From positions 248,001-312,000 of the forward strand of contig NZ_CANLYK010000001.1 in NCBI RefSeq assembly GCF_947495325.1: 64,000 nt of DNA. The letters run 5' to 3'. Under the pieces are notes generated by a model, which did no database searches, was not told the origin of the DNA, and was given only the letters and a program-made list of their open reading frames with translations. Shown here one piece after another: positions 18,861 to 28,715 of the stretch; within the stretch, counting starts at the first letter, position 1; the number at the start of each line of letters is the position of its first letter. The position numbers and the translations under genes were made by a program. The stretch comes from an uncultured Allomuricauda sp. Its GTDB lineage: Bacteria > Bacteroidota > Bacteroidia > Flavobacteriales > Flavobacteriaceae.

Positions 18861-21773
18861 ATGCGGATAAACCTTTACGTTCCCATTTTCTTATTAGTTG
18901 TTCTAAGCATTAGTGGTCAAAACAACCCATTAATGGCAAAAGATTCTATTGCACAATTTAATTGGGTGAAATCTACGTATGATGCTATGTCCATTGATGA
19001 ACGTGTAGGGCAATTGTTCATGGTCAGTGTTGCATCCAATCAAGATAAGGCTGCAACAGATAAAATAGCACAGCTTGTACAGGAACATCATATTGGTGGG
19101 GTTATATTTTCAAATGGCGGACCAGTTCGTCAAGCTAAACTTACCAATGAATATCAATCACACTCCAAAATACCATTGTTAGTAGCTATGGATGCGGAGT
19201 GGGGTCTTTCAATGCGTTTGGATTCTACTTATGCCTTTCCTTGGAATATGACCTTAGGTGCAATAAAGGACAGTGCTATAGTTGAAAAAGTAGGCCATCA
19301 AATAGGAAAACATGCAAAAAGGCTTGGAGTCCACATCAATTTTGCACCAGACATAGATGTGAACAATAATCCGAAAAATCCGATTATAGGAAATCGCTCT
19401 TTTGGCGAAGACCCAATAAATGTTGCTCAAAAAGGAACAGCATTTATGCGGGGTATGGAACAAGCTGGAGTTTTATCCTGTGGAAAACATTTTCCCGGTC
19501 ATGGTGATACGGCAACAGACTCCCATAAGGCGTTGCCCATTATAAACTCAACCAAAGAAAGGTTGGATTCCGTTGAGCTTTATCCATTTAGAACATTAAT
19601 AGAAAATGGATTGAGTTCTGTAATGGTGGCACATTTGGATGTTCCAAACATAGAGATTAGGGAAGGACTTCCTTCAACACTTTCAGAACAAATTGTTTCT
19701 GTGCTGTTAAAGAAAGAACTGGGATTTAAGGGTCTTGTTTTCACCGATGCGCTAAATATGAAAGCGGTTTCCAAATTTGCCAACGAAGGTGAGGTGGAAC
19801 TTGAAGCCTTCCGTGCTGGGAACGATGTCCTATTGATGCCCGAAAATGTGTTAAAAGCCAAGGAAAAGTTGATTGAGGCTTTCAACAAGGGCATTATTAC
19901 CGAAGCACGCCTTTCATCCTCAGTGAAAAAAATATTGATGGCGAAGTACAGGGCAGGTTTGCATAACTATCAACCTATTGAACTGGAAAATCTTTATGAA
20001 GATTTAAATGGTATAGAGAATGATTTAATTTATGAGGAGGCTATGGAGAATGCCATTACCGTGGCAAAAAATAACTTTTCCCTGCTTCCCATTAAAAAAT
20101 TGGAGAACAAGAAAATTGCTTATGTGAAATTTGGAGACGATTCTGGGGAAACCTTTTTGGAAACGTTGTCCATGTATGCAAAAGTCACGCAAATAGAGGC
20201 TAAAGATGCGGCTGGTTATAGAAATAACCTGAAAGATTTCAATTTGGTGATTATTGGCTTTCATAAAAACAATGAAAGTCCGTGGAAAGGATATAAATTT
20301 TCAGAGAACGAACTTTTTTGGTTACAGGAGATTTCCAGATTAAGAACCAGCAATACCATACTCACTGTATTTGCAAAACCCTATTCACTTTTAGATGTGG
20401 CGCATTTTAATACAATCGATGGGGTAGTGGTGGCATATCAAAATAGTGCCATAGCACAGAAAAAAGCTGCTGAGGTCATTTTTGGTGCCATTGGGGCAAA
20501 TGGAAAGCTACCCGTTTCTTCACATTTAGAACTTCCTATAGATAGTGGAGTCAAATTAAAACCGCTACACAGATTGGGGTACAGTATTCCGGAAAGAGTT
20601 GGCTTGAGTTCAAGTAAATTGGCTTCTGTTGATAGTTTGGTAAATGCCGGTTTGGATTCTTTGATGTATCCTGGAGCACAAGTCTTGATTGCAAAAAGAG
20701 GAAAGGTGGTATATAACAAGAGTTTTGGCAAACCAACCTATACCTCAGAGGAAAGAATCAATGGAGGACATATTTACGACTTAGCATCTTTGACCAAGAT
20801 TCTTTCAACATTACCTCTGATAATGAAAATGGAGGAAGAGGGCAAGATTGCTTTGAACAATACATTCAAGGAATTGGTCCCTGAATATGAATCTTCAGAG
20901 TTAAAGGATGTTACGGTGCTAAAGGCGCTATCCCATTATGGGCGTTTGCCTTCTTGGATCGCTTTTTACATTGATACTTTGACGAAAAACAGGAAACCGT
21001 CATCTGATTTTTATAGAAATCAACCCACAGAAGGATTTTCATATAAGGTTTCAGATCATCTCTATTTAACAGATGCATACAAAGATTCAATTTATAACAG
21101 AATTGGAAGACAATCCCTAAAATCAAATAGATACCGCTATAGCGACGTTGCCTATTATGTCTTTAAAAAATATATTGAGGATACGTATGGAAAATCCTTG
21201 GATGAATTGATCAATGAATTTTTGTACATCCCAATGGGTTTGGAGCATACTTCCTTTAATCCATTGAATCGATTTCCAAAAGACGAAATTGTACCGTCAG
21301 AAGAGGATAAATATTATAGATATCAAACTGTACAAGGTTATGTGCATGATATGGGTGCTGCAATGCAAGGTGGGGTAGGAGGTCATGCAGGTTTGTTCAG
21401 CAATGCGAATGATGTGGCAAAAATAATGCAGATGTACTTACAGGGCGGACTATACGGGGGCAAGCGTTTTCTAGATGAACGGACAATCAAAAAGTTCAAT
21501 ACCTGTTATTTCTGCCATAAAGATGTTCGGCGGGGAGTGGGTTTTGATAAACCCCAATTAAAGGAAAAAGGACCAACTTGCGGATGTGTTTCCAGAAAGA
21601 GCTTTGGCCATAGCGGATTTACGGGCACTTACACTTGGGCAGATCCGGAAGAGGAGTTGGTTTACGTGTTTTTGTCAAACAGAACGTACCCAACGGCAAG
21701 CAATACGCTTTTGGTGAAGTCGGGACTTAGGACAAGGATTCAGCAAGTTATTTATGATTCCATTATAAACTAG
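18861..21773 (+). CDS. GH3 beta-N-acetylhexosaminidase fused to a beta-lactamase-like serine hydrolase
   Basis: A 970-aa exported two-enzyme protein. The N-terminal half (about 30-380) is a GH3 glycosidase of the NagZ type with KHFPGHGDT (about residue 208; the Asp/His dyad region) and the nucleophile-containing FTDALNMKAV (about 294). A GH3 C-terminal-like domain follows (about 390-570). The last 380 residues form a class C beta-lactamase/esterase fold with the SLTK catalytic tetrad (about 643), a YSD motif and HSGFTGT (about 916). This fusion is common in Bacteroidota and is thought to act on peptidoglycan fragments in the periplasm. A signal peptide is present (IFLLVVLSISGQ). It is followed after 29 bp by bshA. 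Confidence 0.92.
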   Translation: MRINLYVPIFLLVVLSISGQNNPLMAKDSIAQFNWVKSTYDAMSIDERVGQLFMVSVASNQDKAATDKIAQLVQEHHIGGVIFSNGGPVRQAKLTNEYQSHSKIPLLVAMDAEWGLSMRLDSTYAFPWNMTLGAIKDSAIVEKVGHQIGKHAKRLGVHINFAPDIDVNNNPKNPIIGNRSFGEDPINVAQKGTAFMRGMEQAGVLSCGKHFPGHGDTATDSHKALPIINSTKERLDSVELYPFRTLIENGLSSVMVAHLDVPNIEIREGLPSTLSEQIVSVLLKKELGFKGLVFTDALNMKAVSKFANEGEVELEAFRAGNDVLLMPENVLKAKEKLIEAFNKGIITEARLSSSVKKILMAKYRAGLHNYQPIELENLYEDLNGIENDLIYEEAMENAITVAKNNFSLLPIKKLENKKIAYVKFGDDSGETFLETLSMYAKVTQIEAKDAAGYRNNLKDFNLVIIGFHKNNESPWKGYKFSENELFWLQEISRLRTSNTILTVFAKPYSLLDVAHFNTIDGVVVAYQNSAIAQKKAAEVIFGAIGANGKLPVSSHLELPIDSGVKLKPLHRLGYSIPERVGLSSSKLASVDSLVNAGLDSLMYPGAQVLIAKRGKVVYNKSFGKPTYTSEERINGGHIYDLASLTKILSTLPLIMKMEEEGKIALNNTFKELVPEYESSELKDVTVLKALSHYGRLPSWIAFYIDTLTKNRKPSSDFYRNQPTEGFSYKVSDHLYLTDAYKDSIYNRIGRQSLKSNRYRYSDVAYYVFKKYIEDTYGKSLDELINEFLYIPMGLEHTSFNPLNRFPKDEIVPSEEDKYYRYQTVQGYVHDMGAAMQGGVGGHAGLFSNANDVAKIMQMYLQGGLYGGKRFLDERTIKKFNTCYFCHKDVRRGVGFDKPQLKEKGPTCGCVSRKSFGHSGFTGTYTWADPEEELVYVFLSNRTYPTASNTLLVKSGLRTRIQQVIYDSIIN

Positions 21774-21802
21774 ACTGTTAATATTGCATTAATTTTGTTC
21801 TT

Positions 21803-22945
21803 ATGAAGATAGCAATTGTTTGTTACCCCACTTTTGGAGGTAGTGGCGTTGTAGCCACAGAACTAGGAATAGCCTTGGCAGAAAGAGGGCATGAAGTTCA
21901 TTTTGTCACTTATAAACAGCCGGTTAGATTAGGACTTTTGGGTAACAACATCCACTTTCATGAAGTTCATGTTCCCGAATACCCACTTTTTCATTATCAA
22001 CCCTATGAGTTGGCCTTATCAAGTAAATTGGTAGATACGGTAAAGCATTATGGAATAGAAGTTTTGCATGTACACTATGCTATTCCCCATGCATATGCGG
22101 GGTATATGGCCAAAAAAATGCTTCAGGAAGAAGGAATTTTTATTCCAATGATCACTACACTGCACGGTACCGATATTACTTTGGTAGGTAAACATCCTTT
22201 TTACAAACCAGCTGTTACTTTCAGTATCAACAAATCAGATATTGTGACTTCGGTTTCAGAAGATTTAAAACAAAGCACGTTAAACATCTTTAATATTGAG
22301 AAAGAGATTGAAGTTATTCCAAATTTTATAGATACCTCAAAATACAGTGTTGATTATACAGATTGTCAGCGCTCTTTAATGGCTGATGAAGATGAACGCA
22401 TTATAACACACATTAGTAATTTTAGGACGGTAAAGCGTATTCCAGATGTTATCAATGTATTTCACAAAATTCAAAAAGAAATTCCTGCTAAACTTATAAT
22501 GGTGGGAGAGGGACCTGAAAAGGAAGGTGCTGAACAGCTTTGTGATGATCTGGGAATTAAGGAGAAAGTAGTGTTTTTGGGCAATAGCAACGAGATTGAT
22601 CGTATACTTTGTTTTTCAGATTTATTCTTACTGCCATCAAAATCGGAAAGTTTTGGTTTGGCGGCTTTGGAGGCAATGATCAATAGGGTAGCGGTTATTT
22701 CGAGCAACACGGGAGGTATTCCAGAAGTAAATAAGAACGGTATCTCTGGATTTCTTGCCGATGTTGGTGATGTTGATGAAATGGCGGCAAAGGCACTTTA
22801 TATTTTAAAAGATGACGCTGTTTTGGAACAATTCAAGGAAAACGCATTCAAAGTGGCCTCAAAATTTGATATTTTACATATTTTACCTCTTTATGAAGAA
22901 GTTTATGAAAAGGCCTATAAATCACGTTTTAAAAACACATACTGA
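21803..22945 (+). CDS. bshA: BshA, N-acetyl-alpha-D-glucosaminyl L-malate synthase
   Basis: A GT4 glycosyltransferase (380 aa) that makes GlcNAc-malate, the first step of bacillithiol synthesis, from UDP-GlcNAc and L-malate. Diagnostic parts: CYPTFGGSGVVATELG at the N-terminus, HVHYAIPHAYAGYM, TTLHGTDITLVG, and the donor-binding PSKSESFGLAALEAM near residue 280. Bacillithiol is the main low-molecular-weight thiol in many Bacteroidota. It sits between the GH3 fusion and a small lipoprotein and is probably cotranscribed with both. Confidence 0.95.
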   Translation: MKIAIVCYPTFGGSGVVATELGIALAERGHEVHFVTYKQPVRLGLLGNNIHFHEVHVPEYPLFHYQPYELALSSKLVDTVKHYGIEVLHVHYAIPHAYAGYMAKKMLQEEGIFIPMITTLHGTDITLVGKHPFYKPAVTFSINKSDIVTSVSEDLKQSTLNIFNIEKEIEVIPNFIDTSKYSVDYTDCQRSLMADEDERIITHISNFRTVKRIPDVINVFHKIQKEIPAKLIMVGEGPEKEGAEQLCDDLGIKEKVVFLGNSNEIDRILCFSDLFLLPSKSESFGLAALEAMINRVAVISSNTGGIPEVNKNGISGFLADVGDVDEMAAKALYILKDDAVLEQFKENAFKVASKFDILHILPLYEEVYEKAYKSRFKNTY

Positions 22946-22948
22946 TCA

Positions 22949-23410
22949 GTGAAATATTTACTGTTGATATTATTGGTTTGTTTTACTTCCTGTAAGGCAC
23001 AAAAAGAGACACAATTGCCTTCAGAGCAAAAGGATAGCGGAATGATTTTGATTGCACATGATGAATATAGTGGTGTTGCCGAGTATGAGGCGATGGCTAT
23101 TAGAGACGCAAAATCCTTAAATAAGTTCTACGCTAAAATCAACCGAACCCGAAAACCAGGACTACCCGTACCTACTTTAGATTTCTCCAAAGAAATTGCG
23201 CTGGTTGTGTGCTTGGGAGAACAAAAAGGAAAAAAACTACCTGCACTATCTTCAAACCAAGAAACTGAAAATGAGGTTTTAGTATCAATTGAGATGGTCG
23301 ATTCTGATGAGGTTGAAAAAGATAAAGTGCAATACGTTTCATATCCATTTTATATTTATAAAATACCTCATACTTCCAAAACCATAAATTTTGAAAAAAT
23401 AGGCTGGTAG
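22949..23410 (+). CDS. PrcB-like lipoprotein
   Basis: 153 aa beginning at a GTG 3 bp after the bshA stop. The lipoprotein signal is clear (LLILLVCFTSC). The mature domain (SLNKFYAKINRTRKPG, DFSKEIALVVCLGEQKGKKLP, YPFYIYKIP) has the pattern of the PrcB-type beta-sandwich domain found in surface lipoproteins. That assignment is tentative, and the role is unknown. Tight spacing suggests translation coupled to bshA. Confidence 0.7.
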   Translation: MKYLLLILLVCFTSCKAQKETQLPSEQKDSGMILIAHDEYSGVAEYEAMAIRDAKSLNKFYAKINRTRKPGLPVPTLDFSKEIALVVCLGEQKGKKLPALSSNQETENEVLVSIEMVDSDEVEKDKVQYVSYPFYIYKIPHTSKTINFEKIGW

Positions 23411-23496
23411 ATTAACCAAGACTGTTCATTTTTTACTTCTTATCGAAAATTGGGGCACTTCAAAGCACAAAGCGAAAAATTACTATCGTGATGATT

Positions 23497-23504
23497 TAGC
23501 TTTG
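23497..23504 (+). promoter_or_regulatory. Promoter -7 element for the OmpA-family gene
   Basis: TAGCTTTG matches TAnnTTTG, 27 bp before the ATG at 23532. It covers an alternative upstream TTG start at 23502, which therefore cannot be the real start. Confidence 0.5.
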
Positions 23505-23531
23505 TATTCGTTAACCCTCAAATCTTATAGC

Positions 23532-24710
23532 ATGAAAGCTGCAAAACCAGTTATTATAGCGGTGATGTTTTTATTTTCCTTGGCAATTTCTGGCCAAGAG
23601 ATTCAATTAACCAAAAAAGATAGTATAGTCAAAAGTTCATGGATTGTTTCCTTGGGAACCAACATTGTTGATGATTCCGGCGATGAATTTGGTGAGCTGT
23701 TTGATTTTAAAGATGGATGGAATATGGTCCCTTTTCCATCGAGAGCAAGTATTGGCCGTTATTTTGAAAATGGAATTGGACTGGAAGCCATTGGAACTTA
23801 CAACAAGTACAAGGAAGGAAAAACAGTTGACAATGTCCTAAACCTTCAAGAGATAGATTATTTTGGATTGGATTTTAGAATAAGCTATGACCTTAATATG
23901 ATTTTAGGTGAGTTGGGATTTTTTGACCCATATGTAGGTATTGGAGCTGGATATACAGATGCCAATAATCAAGGCAGAGGTACCTACAATGCAGTTTTAG
24001 GTTTTAGGACCTGGTTCTCTGATCATTGGGGATTGGATTTTTCTTCTACAGGTAAGTGGACGATGAACACCGAAAATTCTACTAACCATATACAGCATGC
24101 TGTTGGCATTGCCTATCGATTTAATGTTAAAAAAGGTCTATCTAGAAAAGGTAAGGAGAAGTTGGAGCTTTTAAAAGAAATGGAAAAAGAACAACAACGC
24201 GTTCAGGATTCTATCGTTGCTAAAGAAAAAGCAGATGAAGAAGCAAGATTGTTGGCCGAAAGACTGGAGAGGGAAAAGGAAGCAGCAAGGCTTGCTGAAG
24301 CTGAAAAAACCAAAAAGGAAGCAGAAGATGCCAGACGCTCTATGATAGAAAATGAAGTTGGGAATTTAGGAAAAGTATATTTCAAATTAAACTCATCTTA
24401 TCTTTCTACCGAGGACAAAAAGGTCCTAGATAAATTAGTTGGAATATTGGAAAATACCCCAAGTTTGGTGATTGAAGTTTCTGCACATACAGATTCAAGA
24501 GGAACCGATAAATATAATCAATGGTTATCCGAAAAAAGGGCAAAACACACAGTTGATTATATTGCTTCCAAGGGAATTTCTATGGAAAGAGTTAAGTACG
24601 ATGCTTTTGGTGAGACAAAACTTGTCAATGAATGTGATGATAACACCCCTTGTCCTGAGAAGAAACATTCGCAAAATAGAAGATCGGCATTTGAAATTAT
24701 TAGCTGGTAG
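23532..24710 (+). CDS. OmpA-family outer-membrane protein
   Basis: 392 aa from the ATG at 23532 (MKAAKPVIIAVMFLFSLAISGQ signal peptide). Residues about 30-210 form a beta-barrel-like domain with alternating aromatic strands. A charged coiled coil follows (about 215-270, rich in EKE/AEA). The C-terminus is an OmpA peptidoglycan-binding domain (about 275-390) with SAHTDSRGTDKYNQWLSEKRA, the usual Asp/Arg pair for diaminopimelate binding. It should tether the outer membrane to peptidoglycan. Monocistronic with its own promoter. NECDDNTPCPEKKHSQNRRS near the end is typical of flavobacterial homologues. Confidence 0.92.
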   Translation: MKAAKPVIIAVMFLFSLAISGQEIQLTKKDSIVKSSWIVSLGTNIVDDSGDEFGELFDFKDGWNMVPFPSRASIGRYFENGIGLEAIGTYNKYKEGKTVDNVLNLQEIDYFGLDFRISYDLNMILGELGFFDPYVGIGAGYTDANNQGRGTYNAVLGFRTWFSDHWGLDFSSTGKWTMNTENSTNHIQHAVGIAYRFNVKKGLSRKGKEKLELLKEMEKEQQRVQDSIVAKEKADEEARLLAERLEREKEAARLAEAEKTKKEAEDARRSMIENEVGNLGKVYFKLNSSYLSTEDKKVLDKLVGILENTPSLVIEVSAHTDSRGTDKYNQWLSEKRAKHTVDYIASKGISMERVKYDAFGETKLVNECDDNTPCPEKKHSQNRRSAFEIISW

Positions 24711-24905
24711 CATTTTGTTGGCAATGACTGATTATGTAAAACTAAATTTCATAATCTTCCGCCAGTGACTTTGTCAAATAACACGTGTCTTATTGTTTTA
24801 AGCTAACCCTATGTTAAGAAATAGAACAAATCTTTTTCTTAACATCTAAACCTCCAGGATTAGAGTTTTTTTTACGAAATTAGCTATGCCCTTAATTTTA
24901 TAATA

Positions 24906-26192
24906 ATGAATAGCCTAAGAAATAAATTGTTTTGGCAATTGGATTATCTTAAAGGTAATCCAATCAAGAATAATCTTAAAAATATTGAAGAGCTTTCCAA
25001 CTTGAGTTTTGAAGAACTTAAAGCGAAAAACAGTAATCAGATAAGAAAACTCTTAAATACTGTTATTGGTAAAACAGATTTTTATAGACCTTACGCTGGA
25101 TGCCAAAAACTGGAAGATTTCCCAGTAGTCAACAAGACGATCATCAAAGAAAATTTTGAACGTATCAATATTCCTCTAGGTAAAGGTGACAAGTTACATT
25201 CCGTTAGCACAAGTGGTTCAACAGGAACGCCTTTTAAAGTATTTCAATCATCACAAAAAAAATATAGAAATAGTGCAGATACCATCTACTTTGCTAAAAA
25301 GTCAGGTTTTAACATAGGTGATAGATTACTTTACTTGAGGCTGTGGGCAGCATATTACAGAAAGCCAAAATTTTTAGCATGGATGCAAAACGTAGAGCAG
25401 TTAGATGTGGAAGAACTGAATGACACTTTTTTATCCAAATTTTTAAGAAAATTGACCAGAGATAAACAATCAAAGGCATGGTTGGGCTACCCCTCCGGCT
25501 TTTTAAAGATTTGTAATTTTTTGGATAAAAATGAGAGTCCACCTTTAGCGGGTAACATTAAGTCAATAATTGCAATGTCCGAACCTTTGGATTCGCATGT
25601 TAAAGACAGAATGGAGTATTATTTCCAGTGTCCAGTCGTTTCAAGGTATTCTAACGTTGAAAACGGAATTATTGCTCAGCAAATGTCAAATAGAAGTGGA
25701 TTTACCATTAATTGGGCTAGTTATCACGTTGAGATTCTTGATATGGAAAAAGACGAACCAGCACCTTATGGAGAACCTGGAAGAATTGTAATAACGGACT
25801 TGTACAATTTTGCAACTCCAATGATTCGATATGATACTGGAGATGTAGGTGTGATGAATCTTGGAAACCATAATGGCTTTCCAGAGTTTTTATCCATACA
25901 AGGAAGAATAACAGACTTGCTAACAAACACTAAGGATGAGATTGTAAATCCTTTTGTTGTTTATAATAACCTATACAAATATCCCGAGTTGGAACAAGTT
26001 CAACTAGTCCAAAAAAGTGAATCTAATTATGTGTTTAAGGTAAACAGTAAAAAGGTTTTTGAAAGAGAAGCGGAGTTTATTTCCTTTTTTAAACTTTACC
26101 TGGGTGAAGATGCCAATATATCTATAGAATATGTTACAGAAATCCCATTATTAAAATCTGGAAAGCGCAAAATCATTGTAAATGAGAGCTAG
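24906..26192 (+). CDS. CapK/PaaK-like adenylate-forming enzyme (copy 1)
   Basis: 428 aa, related to phenylacetate-CoA ligase and capsule protein CapK. The adenylation P-loop is seen as STSGSTGTPF (about residue 101). RYSNVENGI (acidic/aromatic motif) and IRYDTGDVG follow, and the C-terminus IPLLKSGKRK carries the catalytic Lys region. Such enzymes activate a carboxylate as acyl-AMP; in polysaccharide loci they are thought to prepare a non-sugar substituent, but the substrate is unknown. A second paralogue lies at 35813-37192 with the same N-terminal FW-LD-LKG pattern. It converges on the ATP-grasp gene with a 6-bp gap. Confidence 0.85.
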   Translation: MNSLRNKLFWQLDYLKGNPIKNNLKNIEELSNLSFEELKAKNSNQIRKLLNTVIGKTDFYRPYAGCQKLEDFPVVNKTIIKENFERINIPLGKGDKLHSVSTSGSTGTPFKVFQSSQKKYRNSADTIYFAKKSGFNIGDRLLYLRLWAAYYRKPKFLAWMQNVEQLDVEELNDTFLSKFLRKLTRDKQSKAWLGYPSGFLKICNFLDKNESPPLAGNIKSIIAMSEPLDSHVKDRMEYYFQCPVVSRYSNVENGIIAQQMSNRSGFTINWASYHVEILDMEKDEPAPYGEPGRIVITDLYNFATPMIRYDTGDVGVMNLGNHNGFPEFLSIQGRITDLLTNTKDEIVNPFVVYNNLYKYPELEQVQLVQKSESNYVFKVNSKKVFEREAEFISFFKLYLGEDANISIEYVTEIPLLKSGKRKIIVNES

Positions 26193-26198
26193 GTGTTT

Positions 26199-27239
26199 TT
26201 AGAGTGAATGTAATAACTCTTTAACTACAGGATGCTTTAAGTATCCATCATAGGCCACCTCACTCATGGTTATATTGGAATCATGATTTCCTTCTATTAT
26301 CACTGGCCCTGATGGAGTAATTGCAATATCCCAACCAACAAGTTTATTGGGAATAAGCAAACTCATGTTTAAAGCCAATTGCTTTGCCTCAGAATAGAAT
26401 GGAATATTATATCCATCAAAAACAAAGTCGGTATCCGGATGTGCAAAAAGTTTAGCTCCACCATAACCCATTTGCCTATACCCGCTTTGGAGAAGCTGCC
26501 CTCTTTCCTTGTCCATCGAAACAAAAAAACCACCCTTAGAGCGATTGTCAATAATGTTTCCCCCTGAACCAAAACGCATCACAACACCCAGTAAATGTGT
26601 TTTCTGAAATTTATCAACTACAACATCAAACCTAAGAGTATTTATACTTTTATCATAAATTTTATCTATATCGGTGTTTTGTACTACCCCTTCTTGATGT
26701 ATATATGATCCTGATAATATTAAATGCCCAATGGATTTGATTTTAGCTTGATAGTTATCCTTTTTTAACATGAATATTCCCGTTCCTCCTTTGGCCTCAA
26801 TACTTTTTATAAATATTTTCTTGGTATTGGTTTCTTTGTTAAAATATGTTGTATAAAACGCTATTAGCTCATTATTGGATTTCAGGAAACTCTTATTACC
26901 ACCATAATAAAACATGTTTCCTGAATTAAAACCGACCATTTTGGGAACAGGAACCTTATTTTTTTCGCAGAAAAAAGCAAATAACAACTTATTGTTTAAA
27001 ATTGATACAAAGAGGGGATTCTGAATCTTCTCGGAGGAAATTAATTTGAAATATTTTTGTGTCGAAATAAAATCTTTGTAATTGGAAAATCCTTTTTGAT
27101 ATAGAAATCTACTAAAATAATGTACTGGTACTTCTTTGTGAATTACCCATAGATTTAGGAATTCATATACCATTATTGGGAAACTTTTTTTATTCGTATC
27201 CTTAAGGATACCAGTGAACACATTTAGGCCTTTACCCAT
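26199..27239 (-). CDS. Sugar-transfer-associated ATP-grasp protein
   Basis: 346 aa, matching the ATP-grasp family found in sugar-transfer loci (ATPgrasp_ST type). Visible features are a Lys-containing ATP-binding strand with a glycine-rich loop (FIKSIEAKGGTGIF), LRFDVVVDKF, and the metal-binding C-terminal strand LVGWDIAITPSGPVIIEGN with Asp/Glu/Asn ligands. ATP-grasp enzymes join a carboxylate to an amine or thiol through an acyl-phosphate. Here it could attach an amino acid to a sugar, but this is inference. It is followed on the same strand, upstream, by a second unrelated ATP-grasp gene (90 bp apart). Confidence 0.85.
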   Translation of the reverse strand: MGKGLNVFTGILKDTNKKSFPIMVYEFLNLWVIHKEVPVHYFSRFLYQKGFSNYKDFISTQKYFKLISSEKIQNPLFVSILNNKLLFAFFCEKNKVPVPKMVGFNSGNMFYYGGNKSFLKSNNELIAFYTTYFNKETNTKKIFIKSIEAKGGTGIFMLKKDNYQAKIKSIGHLILSGSYIHQEGVVQNTDIDKIYDKSINTLRFDVVVDKFQKTHLLGVVMRFGSGGNIIDNRSKGGFFVSMDKERGQLLQSGYRQMGYGGAKLFAHPDTDFVFDGYNIPFYSEAKQLALNMSLLIPNKLVGWDIAITPSGPVIIEGNHDSNITMSEVAYDGYLKHPVVKELLHSL

Positions 27240-27329
27240 TGATAGTTTTTAACTTTTAAATTTTTATAGTTCATTTTTCTATCATAGCTGAATGAAGGTC
27301 ACATATTTGACAGATACTAAAATAGCCAT

Positions 27330-28361
27330 TTAGAGAGCTTCTTTTGGAATTTTTAAGATACGGTCGCATTTTGAAAAAGCCTGGCCAGCCTTAAACTGGT
27401 TAAACTTGTCAATGTCGGTTTCTTTATTCAGCCAAGCCAGATAAATGGCCGGTGTGTTAATTCCTGCTTCATGTGAAAAGGGATAACCACCACCGAATCT
27501 GGGGTTCATTTCTAAATAATATACCTCATCATCCTTAACAAAAAAATCACAATCCATGTTACCAACATGCTTGGTGTTGTCCGCTATGGTTTTGGCAATC
27601 TTGGTGAATTTTTCATTTATTACTGATATAGCTTTATCAGTTTCCCCAGAGCGCATGGCCAGTTTTTTCCGAACAAAAGAGCCATAGTAATTTCCTTCGA
27701 AATCGTTTAGAATATCAATCCCATATTCATCACCATTAATTTTTTCCTGTATAAGAATACTTTGTTCAATATCTTCAGAACTTGCATTTTTTAAAATAGA
27801 CCTTTGTACTTTAAGATGTTGTAGCTTATATGCTAATTTAAGCTCCTGGTCATTTTCTACAATGTCCACAGAAATTGAGGCACTTCCCCATCTAGGCTTA
27901 ACAACTAGAGGATAGTGTAACTCTGAACTCTCAATTGCTTTAAGGGCATCATCCAATGTTAAATAAGTTTGCGGCGTAGCTACTCCAATACTTTTAAAAA
28001 AAGTAAATGTTTTCCATTTGTCAAAAGCAATTTCTATAGCATTTGGGTCAGAAATAATCACCTTTCCTCCTTGAGCTTCAAGTTCTTCTTTATGTTTGGA
28101 TAAAATAGGCAACTCAAGGTCGTTTAAAGAAATTACCGCGTCGATTTTCTCTTCTTTTATTATCTTTTTTAGAATGGGAATATAAGCTGGGTCGTATATT
28201 CCGGGGACTTCTCTTGCTATATCTGCATCCACAAGCGCTGGTGCTGAAAGTTGCATGTCAACAGCAACAATAGTTCCGTTTTCCTTTAGAGTTTCTTTAA
28301 AGTAGTTAACAAGATAATTTCGTCTTCCTGCACAGGTAAAAAGAATGTTGGTTTTTTTCAT
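27330..28361 (-). CDS. CarB-like ATP-grasp ligase
   Basis: 343 aa. An N-terminal Rossmann-like domain (ILFTCAGRRNYLVNYF) is followed by an ATP-grasp fold (LVVKPRWGSASISV, ILIQEKINGDEYGIDIL, and the metal-binding YYLEMNPRFGGGYPFSH). It resembles the carbamoyl-phosphate-synthase-like ATP-grasp proteins found in capsule clusters. Predicted role: ATP-dependent ligation of a carboxylate to an amine on a polysaccharide precursor. It is the upstream member of a two-gene minus-strand pair, divergent from the Fn3 protein gene. Confidence 0.83.
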   Translation of the reverse strand: MKKTNILFTCAGRRNYLVNYFKETLKENGTIVAVDMQLSAPALVDADIAREVPGIYDPAYIPILKKIIKEEKIDAVISLNDLELPILSKHKEELEAQGGKVIISDPNAIEIAFDKWKTFTFFKSIGVATPQTYLTLDDALKAIESSELHYPLVVKPRWGSASISVDIVENDQELKLAYKLQHLKVQRSILKNASSEDIEQSILIQEKINGDEYGIDILNDFEGNYYGSFVRKKLAMRSGETDKAISVINEKFTKIAKTIADNTKHVGNMDCDFFVKDDEVYYLEMNPRFGGGYPFSHEAGINTPAIYLAWLNKETDIDKFNQFKAGQAFSKCDRILKIPKEAL

Positions 28362-28615
28362 CTATTAGTTTTGTGGAGCTACATTTTAAGCGTTTTCCTT
28401 CACCGCTTATAATAGCATTATAATAAATACAAATTTCGTGTAATTTTTCTTTTATTATAATATAATAGAGGAATCTCGTTAACATGATAATTTTTATGGT
28501 TGAATAATTGCAAATGTAAGTTCTGTGGTAAATCACGAATAAAACCTCAAACCATTGAAAACCAAGCTCTGTAGCACAATTAAATTTACTTCATGTTCAA
28601 TCAAAGTTTTTTTTT

Positions 28616-28628
28616 GCGTTTCATCGAT
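28616..28628 (+). promoter_or_regulatory. TTTCATCGAT motif upstream of the Fn3 gene
   Basis: GCGTTTCATCGATATTTTGAC shares its core with the sites at 38011 and 38073; 88 bp before the start codon. Proposed as a regulator-binding site on recurrence only. Confidence 0.35.
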
Positions 28629-28666
28629 ATTTTGACCCAAAATAATCCATAGAATTGTTCGTACCA

Positions 28667-28674
28667 TACCTTTG
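28667..28674 (+). promoter_or_regulatory. Promoter -7 element for the Fn3 protein gene
   Basis: TACCTTTG matches TAnnTTTG; 41 bp upstream of the ATG, no clear -33 element. Confidence 0.4.
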
Positions 28675-28715
28675 TTATGTTTTCCCTAATTTATCAACCT
28701 TAAAACCAGTTTTCA

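Larger units (their letters stand above)
28362..28715. promoter_or_regulatory. Divergent intergenic region with motif and promoter element
   Basis: 354 bp between the ATP-grasp pair and the Fn3 gene. It carries GCGTTTCATCGAT at 28616-28628 (see the motif entries) and a -7 element TACCTTTG at 28667-28674, 41 bp before the Fn3 start. No -33 TTG at the usual spacing is seen. No small gene is evident. Confidence 0.5.

Noticed and set aside
23502..23531. Earlier TTG start for the OmpA-family gene
   Set aside because: It lies within the predicted -7 promoter element, and the signal peptide fits the ATG at 23532.
24881..24888. TAGCTATG as a promoter of the first CapK-like gene
   Set aside because: It misses the TTTG core of the -7 element, so it is not reported as a feature.
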